A stretch of DNA of 37,804 bases from an uncultured Devosia sp. (lineage in GTDB: Bacteria > Pseudomonadota > Alphaproteobacteria > Rhizobiales > Devosiaceae), in contig NZ_CAJXJS010000036.1 in NCBI RefSeq assembly GCF_913055165.1, forward strand, positions 1 to 37,804, written 5' to 3'. The position numbers and the translations under genes were made by a program. The notes beneath the pieces are model-generated. The model ran no database searches. It worked only from the letters and a program-made list of their open reading frames with translations, and was not told the DNA's origin. Each line of letters starts with the position of its first letter. Position 1 is the first letter of the stretch. Positions 1-6,274 of this stretch are shown here, one piece after another.

Positions 1-842
1 TTGACGAAATAGGTGCCGATGATCGAGGTGACGACGCAGGCCCCGCCAATGGCCAGCGGCAGCACCATGCCGATCAGCTTGAACTGCTCGGGCAGGATGA
101 TGGCGGCCAGCACCATGGTAGCAACGATGGTGACCACATAGGTCTCGAACAGGTCCGCCGCCATGCCGGCACAGTCCCCGACATTGTCGCCCACATTGTC
201 GGCGATGGTCGCCGGATTGCGCGGATCGTCCTCGGGAATGCCGGCCTCGACCTTGCCCACCATGTCGCCGCCCACGTCAGCGCCCTTGGTGAAGATGCCG
301 CCGCCGAGACGCGCAAAGATGGAAATCAGCGAGGCACCGAAGCTCAGCGCCACCAGCGAGTCGATCACGGTACGGCTGATGGGCGCAAAACCCATGCCGG
401 TCAGAATGATGAAATAGAGCGTGACGCCGAGCAGCCCCAGCCCTGCCACCAGCATGCCAGTGACCGCGCCGGACTTGAACGCCAGGTCCAACCCCTTGCC
501 CAGCGAGCCGACCGCGGCCTGGGCGACACGCACATTGGCGCGGACCGACACATTCATGCCGATGAAGCCGGCCGCGCCCGACAGCACGGCACCGATCAGG
601 AAGCCGATGGCGGCGTAGATGCCGAGCAGCAGCCAGGCGGCAATCAGGATGACCACGCCGACAATGGCGATGGTGGTATATTGCCGCTTGAGATAGGCCG
701 AGGCCCCCTCCCGCACGGCGGCCGAGATTTCCTGCATGCGCGCTGACCCCGCATCGGCCTTGAGCAGGCCCTGGGTGGTCACCACGCCATAGACGATAGA
801 CAGGCCGCCGCACGCAACGATCAGCCAAAGTGCCAGATCCAT
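1..842 (-). CDS. hppA: Membrane-bound proton-translocating pyrophosphatase, N-terminal part
   Basis: This is the first 280 codons of a membrane pyrophosphatase, cut off by the window start; full proteins are about 700 residues. The enzyme hydrolyses pyrophosphate in the cytoplasm and pumps H+ (or Na+) across the inner membrane. The start ATG lies at 842-840, with a GAGGG ribosome site about 8 nt upstream. Visible family motifs are [11 protein letters not shown] (45-55), [11 protein letters not shown] (189-199, the pyrophosphate/Mg binding loop, with Gly and Met where I recall Ala and Leu as most usual) and [18 protein letters not shown] (216-233). Several hydrophobic helices lie between them, such as residues 59-91 and 125-150. 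The ion-specificity and K+-dependence residues lie in the missing C-terminal half, so the subtype cannot be called. The open frame runs off the window edge. The preceding gene on this strand ends 160 nt upstream, so hppA probably has its own promoter. Confidence 0.96.
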   Translation of the reverse strand, partial: MDLALWLIVACGGLSIVYGVVTTQGLLKADAGSARMQEISAAVREGASAYLKRQYTTIAIVGVVILIAAWLLLGIYAAIGFLIGAVLSGAAGFIGMNVSVRANVRVAQAAVGSLGKGLDLAFKSGAVTGMLVAGLGLLGVTLYFIILTGMGFAPISRTVIDSLVALSFGASLISIFARLGGGIFTKGADVGGDMVGKVEAGIPEDDPRNPATIADNVGDNVGDCAGMAADLFETYVVTIVATMVLAAIILPEQFKLIGMVLPLAIGGACVVTSIIGTYFV

Positions 843-945
843 AAGAAGTCCCTCGAAAAGTTTCCTCCGAGGGCCCGCGCTGGTCCCGGCCGGGTCTTTC
901 GCCCGGTCCAATCCCCGCCCTCCATCGGGCCCCCTCCAGGACCGG

Positions 946-973
946 AGCTTAGCGGGAATAATCGGTTAAGCAA
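946..973 (-). promoter_or_regulatory. Candidate sigma-70 promoter of hppA
   Basis: On the minus strand, TTGCTT (973-968) and TAAGCT (951-946) are separated by 16 nt, in the gap between the DUF167 gene and hppA. This would leave a GC-rich leader of roughly 100 nt before the hppA start. It is a fit by eye only, and the -10 element is a poor match. Confidence 0.28.
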
Positions 974-1001
974 TGGGACTTGCGATGTTTTGTCGCGGCG
1001 G

Positions 1002-1322
1002 CTAGCCGGCAAGGGCCGCAAGGCGCTGCTCAAGCGCGCCCGCAGGACCGTCCACGCGGATGGACTTGAAGCGGCTGGTCTCGCCATTGACCAGCGAAAC
1101 GGAGGATTTCGGCACGCCCAGCGTCCTGGCCAGGAGCGCGATCACCGCGGTATTGGCTTTGCCCTTGTCGGGCGCGGCGGCAACGCGGACGCGCAACACG
1201 CTGGTGGCGTCATCGCGCAGTTCGGCGCCTTCGATAACGTCGCGCCCGGCATTGGGCGTGACGCGCAGATGAAGGATGAGCCCGGCCGCGGTCAGGCGTG
1301 CATATCCGGGCAGGTCGGCCAA
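1002..1322 (-). CDS. DUF167 (YggU-type) family protein
   Basis: This small protein of 106 residues belongs to the DUF167/YggU family. The family has a compact alpha/beta fold and no established biochemical role. The conserved core is visible as LRVTPNAGRD (near 19-28), the RVRVAAAPDKGKAN stretch (near 44-57) and the later SLVNGETSRFKSIRV segment. The start is TTG at 1322-1320, directly after the YggT stop codon, with no ATG or GTG available in the N-terminal region. The gene is therefore likely to be translationally coupled to YggT. A YggT-YggU pairing is common in proteobacteria and supports both calls. The TTG start is inferred from family alignment from memory and from lack of alternatives. 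Confidence 0.88.
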   Translation of the reverse strand: MADLPGYARLTAAGLILHLRVTPNAGRDVIEGAELRDDATSVLRVRVAAAPDKGKANTAVIALLARTLGVPKSSVSLVNGETSRFKSIRVDGPAGALEQRLAALAG

Positions 1323-1625
1323 CTAGATCCCGGCGCGGATGACGGCGGGATAGATGTAGTAGCCGATGATCGACTGGATGAAGAAGATCAGCAGGAACGC
1401 GATCAGCGGGCTGAGGTCGAGACCCGAGAAATTGGGCATGAAGCGCCGGATGGGCCGCAGCACCGGCTCTGTCAGCTGGTTGAGCACCTGCCAGACCGTG
1501 GCCACGAACTGGTTACGCGTATTGATTACGTTGAACGAGATCAGCCAGCTCATGATGATCATGATGAGCAGCACCCACCAATAGAGCTGCAGGAGGATCA
1601 GGATGATGTCGAGCACGGCGCGCAT
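1323..1625 (-). CDS. YggT family integral membrane protein
   Basis: This is a 100-residue membrane protein with two hydrophobic segments (about residues 4-30 and 70-93). They flank the family hallmark TEPVLRPIRRFMP (near 52-64), followed by a G-x-D-LSPL motif. YggT proteins sit in the inner membrane; proposed roles include osmotic shock tolerance and cell-division or chromosome organisation links, none firmly proven. The start ATG at 1625-1623 is preceded by CCGGAGA at a good distance. The gene is immediately followed by the DUF167 gene with no intervening base, so the two form an operon. The length fits the family. Confidence 0.92.
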   Translation of the reverse strand: MRAVLDIILILLQLYWWVLLIMIIMSWLISFNVINTRNQFVATVWQVLNQLTEPVLRPIRRFMPNFSGLDLSPLIAFLLIFFIQSIIGYYIYPAVIRAGI

Positions 1626-1710
1626 GGGCGTCTCCGGAAAAAACTTGGGAAATATCTAGTGGCTGGCAGCCCCTGGGGCAAGTCCGGGAAAGGCGAAGGG
1701 TAAAAAGCCA

Positions 1711-1746
1711 CGGGGCCCTGCATCAAAAACGCGATGCAGGACCCCG
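1711..1746 (-). terminator. Intrinsic terminator, probably ending the DedA transcript
   Basis: The arms 1711-1724 and 1733-1746 form a 14-bp stem with one mismatch and an 8-nt loop. Read on the minus strand, the stem is followed after four bases by a run of five T (1705-1701). The orientation fits termination of minus-strand transcription coming from the DedA gene, before yggT. The T-run is short and slightly displaced, so strength is uncertain. Confidence 0.55.
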
Positions 1747-1862
1747 AATGACTGACTGCCCGGTACGCAGCACACTTCATCCGGGCGTGCATCGTAATGC
1801 ACGAAGCGTGCCAGATCACGTCGGGCAGATTCCGGGAGGCAAAGATTAAGCCATTGTGAATT

Positions 1863-1920
1863 CTCGCATTTTGCAAGCTGGCCGGGTCATGCAAAATGCA
1901 AGGCCATTGCAGAATGCGAG
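1863..1920. promoter_or_regulatory. Three copies of a 14-bp operator-like motif between DedA and YggT
   Basis: CTCGCATTTTGCAA at 1863-1876 (plus), a near copy CTTGCATTTTGCAT on the minus strand at 1889-1902, and CTCGCATTCTGCAA on the minus strand at 1907-1920 share the core GCATT(T/C)TGCA. The core is itself nearly palindromic. Centre spacings are about 26 and 18 bp. The stretch lies in the 302-bp gap 1626-1927, upstream of yggT and just after the DedA stop, and looks like a multi-site operator for a DNA-binding dimer. The same gap holds the terminator at 1711-1746 and a short hairpin at 1787-1802; I see no gene in it. The regulator is unknown. Confidence 0.45.
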
Positions 1921-1927
1921 GGCTGGA

Positions 1928-2536
1928 TCAGCCGATATCCTTGATCGGCTTCCAGGTGATGAAGCGCCAGATATAGAGCACCAGCACCAGCACCACGACC
2001 GCAGTCGAGACCGGATCGATCCAAGCTTCCACCACATGATAGCCGGCATTGAGCACATAGCCGGCGGCGGTGAGGATGCCGGTCCAGAGCAGCGTGCCGA
2101 TGGCCGAAATGCCCAGGAACTGCCAGAGCGGCATGGCAGCCAGGCCCGCCGGCACAGAAATCAGCGTGCGGATCGCCGGGATCAGGCGCCCGATGAACAC
2201 CGCCAACACGCCATAGCGTGCGAACCAGTGATAGGCCATGTCGATATCAGCTTCGCTGAGCGTGGCGATCCGCCCAAGCCGGTTGCACAGCCAGGTGAAG
2301 CGCTCAAGCCCCATCAGCCGGGCGGCCGCATACCAGGCCGAAGTGCCCAGCAGCGAGCCCGCCATGCCGGCCACAAGTACGCCGATCAGATTGAGATCGC
2401 CCTGCGCGGCCACATAGCCGGCAAAGGGCATGATGAGTTCGGAGGGGATGGGCGGGAAGATGTTCTCCAGCACCATCATCAGGAAAATGCCGAGATAGCC
2501 CCAATCGGTGATGAAGCCGATGATGAAGTCGCTCAT
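1928..2536 (-). CDS. DedA family membrane protein (SNARE-associated / VTT domain)
   Basis: This 202-residue inner-membrane protein belongs to the DedA family, whose members have been linked to undecaprenyl-phosphate and phospholipid flipping and to membrane-potential homeostasis. The family motifs are ENIFPPIPSE (24-33), a re-entrant segment with acidic residues, and FIGRLIPAIRTLISVPAG (114-131) with the two conserved arginines. Further hydrophobic stretches cover about residues 48-70, 135-160 and 175-195. The start ATG at 2536-2534 has GGAGG six nt upstream; an upstream in-frame extension to 2584 was not chosen because it lacks a ribosome site and family similarity. It stands alone, between typA and yggT on the same strand. 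The exact substrate cannot be told from sequence. Confidence 0.93.
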   Translation of the reverse strand: MSDFIIGFITDWGYLGIFLMMVLENIFPPIPSELIMPFAGYVAAQGDLNLIGVLVAGMAGSLLGTSAWYAAARLMGLERFTWLCNRLGRIATLSEADIDMAYHWFARYGVLAVFIGRLIPAIRTLISVPAGLAAMPLWQFLGISAIGTLLWTGILTAAGYVLNAGYHVVEAWIDPVSTAVVVLVLVLYIWRFITWKPIKDIG

Positions 2537-2601
2537 GGAGTGCCTCCGGGACGCCCACCCTGCCCCGGAAAGGGCAAGGGCCATTGGGACTGATCAGATC
2601 C

Positions 2602-2656
2602 TGCCGCATCTGAGATGCGGTCCCTCCCCCCATCAGGGGGAGGTTAGGAGGGAGTA
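2602..2656. repeat. Double hairpin downstream of typA, repeat-like
   Basis: Two adjacent inverted repeats occur: arms 2604-2610 and 2614-2620 with a 3-nt loop, and arms 2623-2630 and 2636-2643 (C-run against G-run) with a 5-nt loop. A further GGAGGG follows at 2647-2653. The composition resembles the dispersed C-rich/G-rich intergenic palindromes I recall from Rhizobiales genomes, but only one copy is in this window. It could also serve as the 3' end of the typA transcript, although no T-run follows. Confidence 0.4.
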
Positions 2657-2663
2657 ACCGCCC

Positions 2664-4478
2664 TTAAGCCGACTTGGCAGCCCGGCTCATGCGCTTGCGA
2701 TCATTCGGATCGAGCCAGATCTTGCGCAGGCGGATCGATTTGGGCGTCACCTCGACATATTCGTCTTCGGCGATATAGCCGAGCGACTGTTCCAGGGTGA
2801 GCTTCTTGGGCGTGGTCAGGCGCACCGCCTCGTCCTTGGAGGTCGTGCGGATATTGGTGAGCTGCTTGCCCTTGAGCGCATTGACCTCGAGATCGTTCTC
2901 GCGATTGTGCTCGCCGATGATCATGCCTTCATAGATGTCGACGCCGGCATCGATCAGCATGGCGCCGCGATCTTCCAGGTTCCAAAGGGCATAGGCCACC
3001 GATTGGCCGGTACCGTTGGAAATGAGGACGCCGGTGCGGCGACCCGGAAGGTCACCCTTATAGGGCACGAAGGAGTGGAACAGGCGGTTGAAGATGGCCG
3101 TGCCGCGGGTGTCCGAGAGCAATTCTGGCTGGTAGCCGATCAGCGCGCGGGTCGGCACCAGGAGCTTGATGCGGGTACGACCAACGCCGGAGGGACGCAT
3201 ATCGGTCAATTCACCCTTGCGCTCGGTGAGCTTCTGCACCACGGCGCCGGTGAACTCGTCATCGACGTCGATGATGACTTCCTCGACCGGCTCCATGCGC
3301 TGGCCGTTCTCTTCCTTGAACAGCACTTTGGGGCGGCCGATGGTCAATTCGAAGCCTTCGCGGCGCATGTTTTCGATCAGCACGGCGAGCTGCAATTCGC
3401 CGCGGCCGGCCACGTCAAAGCTGTCATTGTCGTCGCCGGGCGTGACGCGGATCGCCACATTGCCCTCGGCCTCGCGCATCAGCCGCTCACGGATCACGCG
3501 CGACTGCACCTTGTCGCCTTCGCGACCCGCCAGAGGGCCGTCATTGATGCGGAAGGTCACCGACAGGGTCGGCGGGTCGATCGGCTTGGCGGTGATCGGC
3601 TCGGACACGGCCGTCGAACAGATTGTGTCGGCCACGGTCGAGGTCTCGAGGCCGGCAATGGCTACAATGTCACCGGCTTCACCCACATCGATGGGGGAGC
3701 GCTCCAGACCGCGGAAGGCCAGAACCTTGGAGACGCGACCCTTTTCAACTTCCTTGCCCTCGCGGTTGAGGGTGTGGATCGGATCGCCCGCCTTGACCGA
3801 ACCGGAGGCAATGCGGCCGGTGAGGATACGGCCAAGGAACGGGTTGCGCTCGATGGTGGTCACCAGCATGCGGAAGGCGCCTTCCTCAACGACCGGCTCG
3901 GGCACATGGTCCACGACCTTGTCGAGCAGCGGTGCCAGGGTTTCCTTGGGGCCGGCCGGGTCCTCGGCCATCCAGCCCTGCTTGGCCGAACCGTAGAGCA
4001 CCGGGAAATCGAGCTGTTCGGAGGTGGCGTCGAGCGCAACGAAAAGGTCAAAGACCTCGTCGAGCACTTCCAGATGCCGCTCGTCGGACTTGTCGATCTT
4101 GTTGATGGCGACGATCGGGCGGAGGCCTTGGGCCAGCGCCTTGCCGAGCACGAACTTGGTCTGCGGCATCGGGCCTTCGGCTGCGTCCACCAGGATGACC
4201 ACGCCATCGACCATGGAGAGAATGCGCTCCACTTCGCCGCCGAAGTCGGCGTGGCCGGGGGTGTCCACGATATTGATGCGGGTATCTTTCCACATCAGCG
4301 AGGTGACCTTGGCCAGAATGGTGATGCCGCGCTCGCGCTCGATATCATTGCTGTCCATGGCGCGCTCTTCGACGCGCTCGTTCTCACGGAAAGAGCCGGA
4401 TTGCTTGAGCAGAACGTCGATCAGCGTGGTCTTGCCGTGGTCAACGTGGGCGATGATAGCGATATTGCGCAGAGACAT
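2664..4478 (-). CDS. typA: Ribosome-associated GTPase TypA/BipA
   Basis: This translational GTPase of 604 residues has the TypA/BipA architecture. The G domain carries G1 AHVDHGKT (10-17), G2 around RERGITI (48-54), G3 DTPGHAD (72-78) and G4 NKID (126-129). It is followed by EF-G-like domains II, III and V and the TypA-specific C-terminal domain ending near RKRMSRAAKSA. It binds 70S ribosomes at the elongation-factor site and supports 50S assembly and growth under cold or stress conditions. The start ATG at 4478-4476 was chosen because the family begins MSLRNIAIIAHVDHGKT; the in-frame ATG at 4502 has no family support. There is no strong Shine-Dalgarno sequence at this start. It is monocistronic by position. 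The long plus-strand open frames opposite it are shadows. Confidence 0.98.
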   Translation of the reverse strand: MSLRNIAIIAHVDHGKTTLIDVLLKQSGSFRENERVEERAMDSNDIERERGITILAKVTSLMWKDTRINIVDTPGHADFGGEVERILSMVDGVVILVDAAEGPMPQTKFVLGKALAQGLRPIVAINKIDKSDERHLEVLDEVFDLFVALDATSEQLDFPVLYGSAKQGWMAEDPAGPKETLAPLLDKVVDHVPEPVVEEGAFRMLVTTIERNPFLGRILTGRIASGSVKAGDPIHTLNREGKEVEKGRVSKVLAFRGLERSPIDVGEAGDIVAIAGLETSTVADTICSTAVSEPITAKPIDPPTLSVTFRINDGPLAGREGDKVQSRVIRERLMREAEGNVAIRVTPGDDNDSFDVAGRGELQLAVLIENMRREGFELTIGRPKVLFKEENGQRMEPVEEVIIDVDDEFTGAVVQKLTERKGELTDMRPSGVGRTRIKLLVPTRALIGYQPELLSDTRGTAIFNRLFHSFVPYKGDLPGRRTGVLISNGTGQSVAYALWNLEDRGAMLIDAGVDIYEGMIIGEHNRENDLEVNALKGKQLTNIRTTSKDEAVRLTTPKKLTLEQSLGYIAEDEYVEVTPKSIRLRKIWLDPNDRKRMSRAAKSA

Positions 4479-4614
4479 TGTTTGGATCAGCCTTATTGGC
4501 ATGATCCAGACGACCGACCCACGGGAGCGCACTCGAGTGGGCAGTCAGAAACGACCATGCGGTATGAATATGCCGGCGCCTGACTTGGGAGCGGGCCGAC
4601 CTGTCGCGCGCTGC

Positions 4615-4642
4615 ATATAGCAAGAGGGCCATTTTCACAAGG
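4615..4642 (-). promoter_or_regulatory. Candidate typA promoter with long 5' leader
   Basis: On the minus strand CTATAT (4620-4615), an exact match to the alphaproteobacterial -10 form, lies 16 nt from CCTTGT (4642-4637). A start near 4608 would give typA a leader of about 130 nt. The 335-bp gap 4479-4813 holds this promoter, the leader and the hairpin at 4761-4781; I see no gene in it. Confidence 0.38.
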
Positions 4643-4760
4643 TTTCAATCTGCAGGGCGGGGATGCGCCGGCGCGCGCCCGGAGCGCGGAGCCGCCCATG
4701 GGTTCAAACCAATGGCCGGTCACAACTGGCCCCATATGGCCTGGAGAGGGTGGAAGCTAG

Positions 4761-4781
4761 CCCTCGGGTCACGCCCGAGGG
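4761..4781 (-). terminator. Hairpin after the VOC gene pair
   Basis: A perfect 8-bp GC-rich stem (4761-4768 with 4774-4781, loop of 5) lies 33 nt after the stop of the last VOC gene on the minus strand. No T-run follows on either strand, so it may be a rho-dependent 3' end stabiliser rather than a true intrinsic terminator. Confidence 0.4.
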
Positions 4782-4813
4782 TGCCTTGATAGGCGGCTCG
4801 AAATTGTCGACCT

Positions 4814-5197
4814 CTACTTCAGCGATCGCGGCATATCCCCGGATTGCCAGAGCCCCAGGCCAAAGCCATCCGGGTCCAGAAAGTCGGCGCTCCATCCGCC
4901 CGGAGCCTCCGAAACCGGGGTCACGATGTTGACGCCCTGCTCGGCCAGCCCGGCCACCACGTCATCGATGCCGCCCTCATCGAGCTCGAAGACAATGGCG
5001 GGGGGATCGCCGCGTTTCCCTTCCATTTCAAAGAAGATGAGGTCGGGACCATTCTCGATATGGGCCTGCAGCCAGAAGGGCTCGGCTCCCTCCTGTCGCT
5101 CCAGCTGCAATCCCAGCGTCTGGTTGTAGAAGGTTTCGGTGCGGCGGATATCACTGACATAAAACACGACGCTGACATTTTTGGGCTTGAGCTTCAT
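4814..5197 (-). CDS. VOC (glyoxalase/bleomycin resistance fold) protein, first copy
   Basis: This 127-residue single-domain protein belongs to the vicinal oxygen chelate superfamily. It shows the paired beta-alpha-beta-beta-beta layout: an N-terminal module with FYVSDIRRTETFYNQTLGLQ (12-31), and a C-terminal module with VFELDEGGIDDVVAGLAEQG and the strand motif FLDPDGFGLGLWQ. VOC proteins include glyoxalases, dioxygenases and binding proteins; the substrate cannot be assigned. The start ATG at 5197-5195 overlaps the stop of the upstream VOC gene in an ATGA junction, so the two are translationally coupled. The two proteins share layout and the V(S/T)PVS..P module but are clearly diverged. Confidence 0.88.
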   Translation of the reverse strand: MKLKPKNVSVVFYVSDIRRTETFYNQTLGLQLERQEGAEPFWLQAHIENGPDLIFFEMEGKRGDPPAIVFELDEGGIDDVVAGLAEQGVNIVTPVSEAPGGWSADFLDPDGFGLGLWQSGDMPRSLK

Positions 5198-5589
5198 TTT
5201 ACCGCCTCCATGCGGCTCAGGGGCTTGTCGGCAGGCTGATAAAGCCCCAGCGGATGACCATCGGGATCAAGAAAGGCAGCGCCCTTGCCATCTGGCGCAT
5301 CGCTCACCGGCGAGACGATGGTGGCTCCACGCTCGGCCAGTGCTGCCACGACATCGGCAATGCCGCCTTCGGCAAGCGTGAAGGTGACCAGCGGGCTGGT
5401 GCCCGGTTGCGGCTGGCCCGGCACGATGCTGATGCTGAAATCGGCGCTGAGGCGAGCAAAGAGAAATTGTCCCCTGCCCTCGCCGCGGCGTTCAAAGCCG
5501 ATGCCAAAGACATCGGTATAAAAACGCGCACTGCGCTCCAGATCGGCCGAATGATAGACGAGGCACGCCTCGGAAGGTTTGAAGAGCAT
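5194..5589 (-). CDS. VOC (glyoxalase/bleomycin resistance fold) protein, second copy
   Basis: This is a 131-residue VOC superfamily protein. It begins MLFKPSEACLVYHSADLER, followed by SARFYTDVFGIGFERR, and ends with a second module carrying DVVAALAERGATIVSPVSD and FLDPDGHPLGLYQPADKP. The start ATG at 5589-5587 has AAGGAAG six nt upstream; longer in-frame starts lack this. It lies 46 nt after the sigma-factor gene and overlaps the next VOC gene by 4 nt, which points to one transcript: sigma, VOC, VOC. Whether the two VOC proteins form a heterodimer, or bind a ligand that the sigma factor's regulon responds to, is inference only. Confidence 0.88.
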   Translation of the reverse strand: MLFKPSEACLVYHSADLERSARFYTDVFGIGFERRGEGRGQFLFARLSADFSISIVPGQPQPGTSPLVTFTLAEGGIADVVAALAERGATIVSPVSDAPDGKGAAFLDPDGHPLGLYQPADKPLSRMEAVK

Positions 5590-5635
5590 GGTCACTTCCT
5601 TGATGACAGACCGCCACCGATCGGCGGACACCTTC

Positions 5636-6232
5636 CTATTGCCGCGACAACCCGGTTTGTGAGCGCCGCACGACAAATAAATGGCCGTCCGGATCATGGC
5701 TGGCGAAACTGCCGCCATGCCGCATCAGGGCGGGAAGCAGGGCGTCGCGGATCCGGCCATAGGCCAGATCGAGATGGAGCCCGCTTAATTCCGCGGGTGC
5801 CGCCAGCCCTTTCGCCCGCATATGACGCTTGAGGGCGCTGACACGTTGCCGCAAGGCCGGGTCGGAGAGGTTGAGCAGATAGGCGATTTCCCGGCGATTA
5901 TGGCCGGTCAGCACCAGCGCGGCCAGCGTTCGGAGCGCGGGCGGCAGGCCATCGAGGATCTCGTTGGGCGCAGCGTCTTCCACGACCGCTCCAACCCGTT
6001 CGCCTTGCCAGGCACCATCGCGTCGCAGTCGCCGCCGCGCCGAGCGGGCGCTCATCCTGGCCCGGTTGCGGACCACACCGCACAGCCAGCTGGCATTGTC
6101 CGCATCGTCCAGATCAAGCCGCCCTTGCTCGACGGCAATCAGCATGGCGTCCTGGACGACATCTTCAGCCAGCGCCGCACCGGCTTCGCGACGGGCAATG
6201 GCCAGCAGGTGTGAATGGAGCCGGATGCGCAT
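5636..6232 (-). CDS. Divergent ECF-type RNA polymerase sigma factor with C-terminal extension
   Basis: This 198-residue protein has a shortened sigma region 2 (LAEDVVQDAMLIAVEQ at 21-36; NASWLCGVVRNRARMSAR at 46-63) and region 4 with a helix-turn-helix (LPPALRTLAALVLTGHNRREIAYLLNLS, 96-123, then ALRQRVSALKRHMRAKG). An unusual tail of about 55 residues follows (GLHLDLAYGRIRDALLPALM, SHDPDGHLFVVRRS). The ATG at 6232 is the first possible start after an in-frame stop and has no clear ribosome site. The N-terminus is about a dozen residues shorter than typical ECF factors. The gene starts 42 nt after the GGDEF-EAL gene and is followed by two VOC genes. No anti-sigma factor gene is adjacent. The tail may act as a built-in regulatory segment, as in other extended ECF groups; this is inference. 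Confidence 0.8.
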   Translation of the reverse strand: MRIRLHSHLLAIARREAGAALAEDVVQDAMLIAVEQGRLDLDDADNASWLCGVVRNRARMSARSARRRLRRDGAWQGERVGAVVEDAAPNEILDGLPPALRTLAALVLTGHNRREIAYLLNLSDPALRQRVSALKRHMRAKGLAAPAELSGLHLDLAYGRIRDALLPALMRHGGSFASHDPDGHLFVVRRSQTGLSRQ

Positions 6233-6274
6233 GAAGCAAGAGTGCCAGCAGGCCGGATCGTCGGCAAGAGCGGC

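Noticed and set aside
2907..4583. 558-codon plus-strand open frame opposite typA
   Set aside because: It is the antisense shadow of a clear GTPase gene. The long open frame comes from GC-rich codon bias, and the translation is low-complexity His/Asp/Gly-rich with no domain.
4640..4813. Small open frames in the typA-VOC gap
   Set aside because: No ribosome site and no protein-like composition; the region is explained by the typA promoter and a hairpin.
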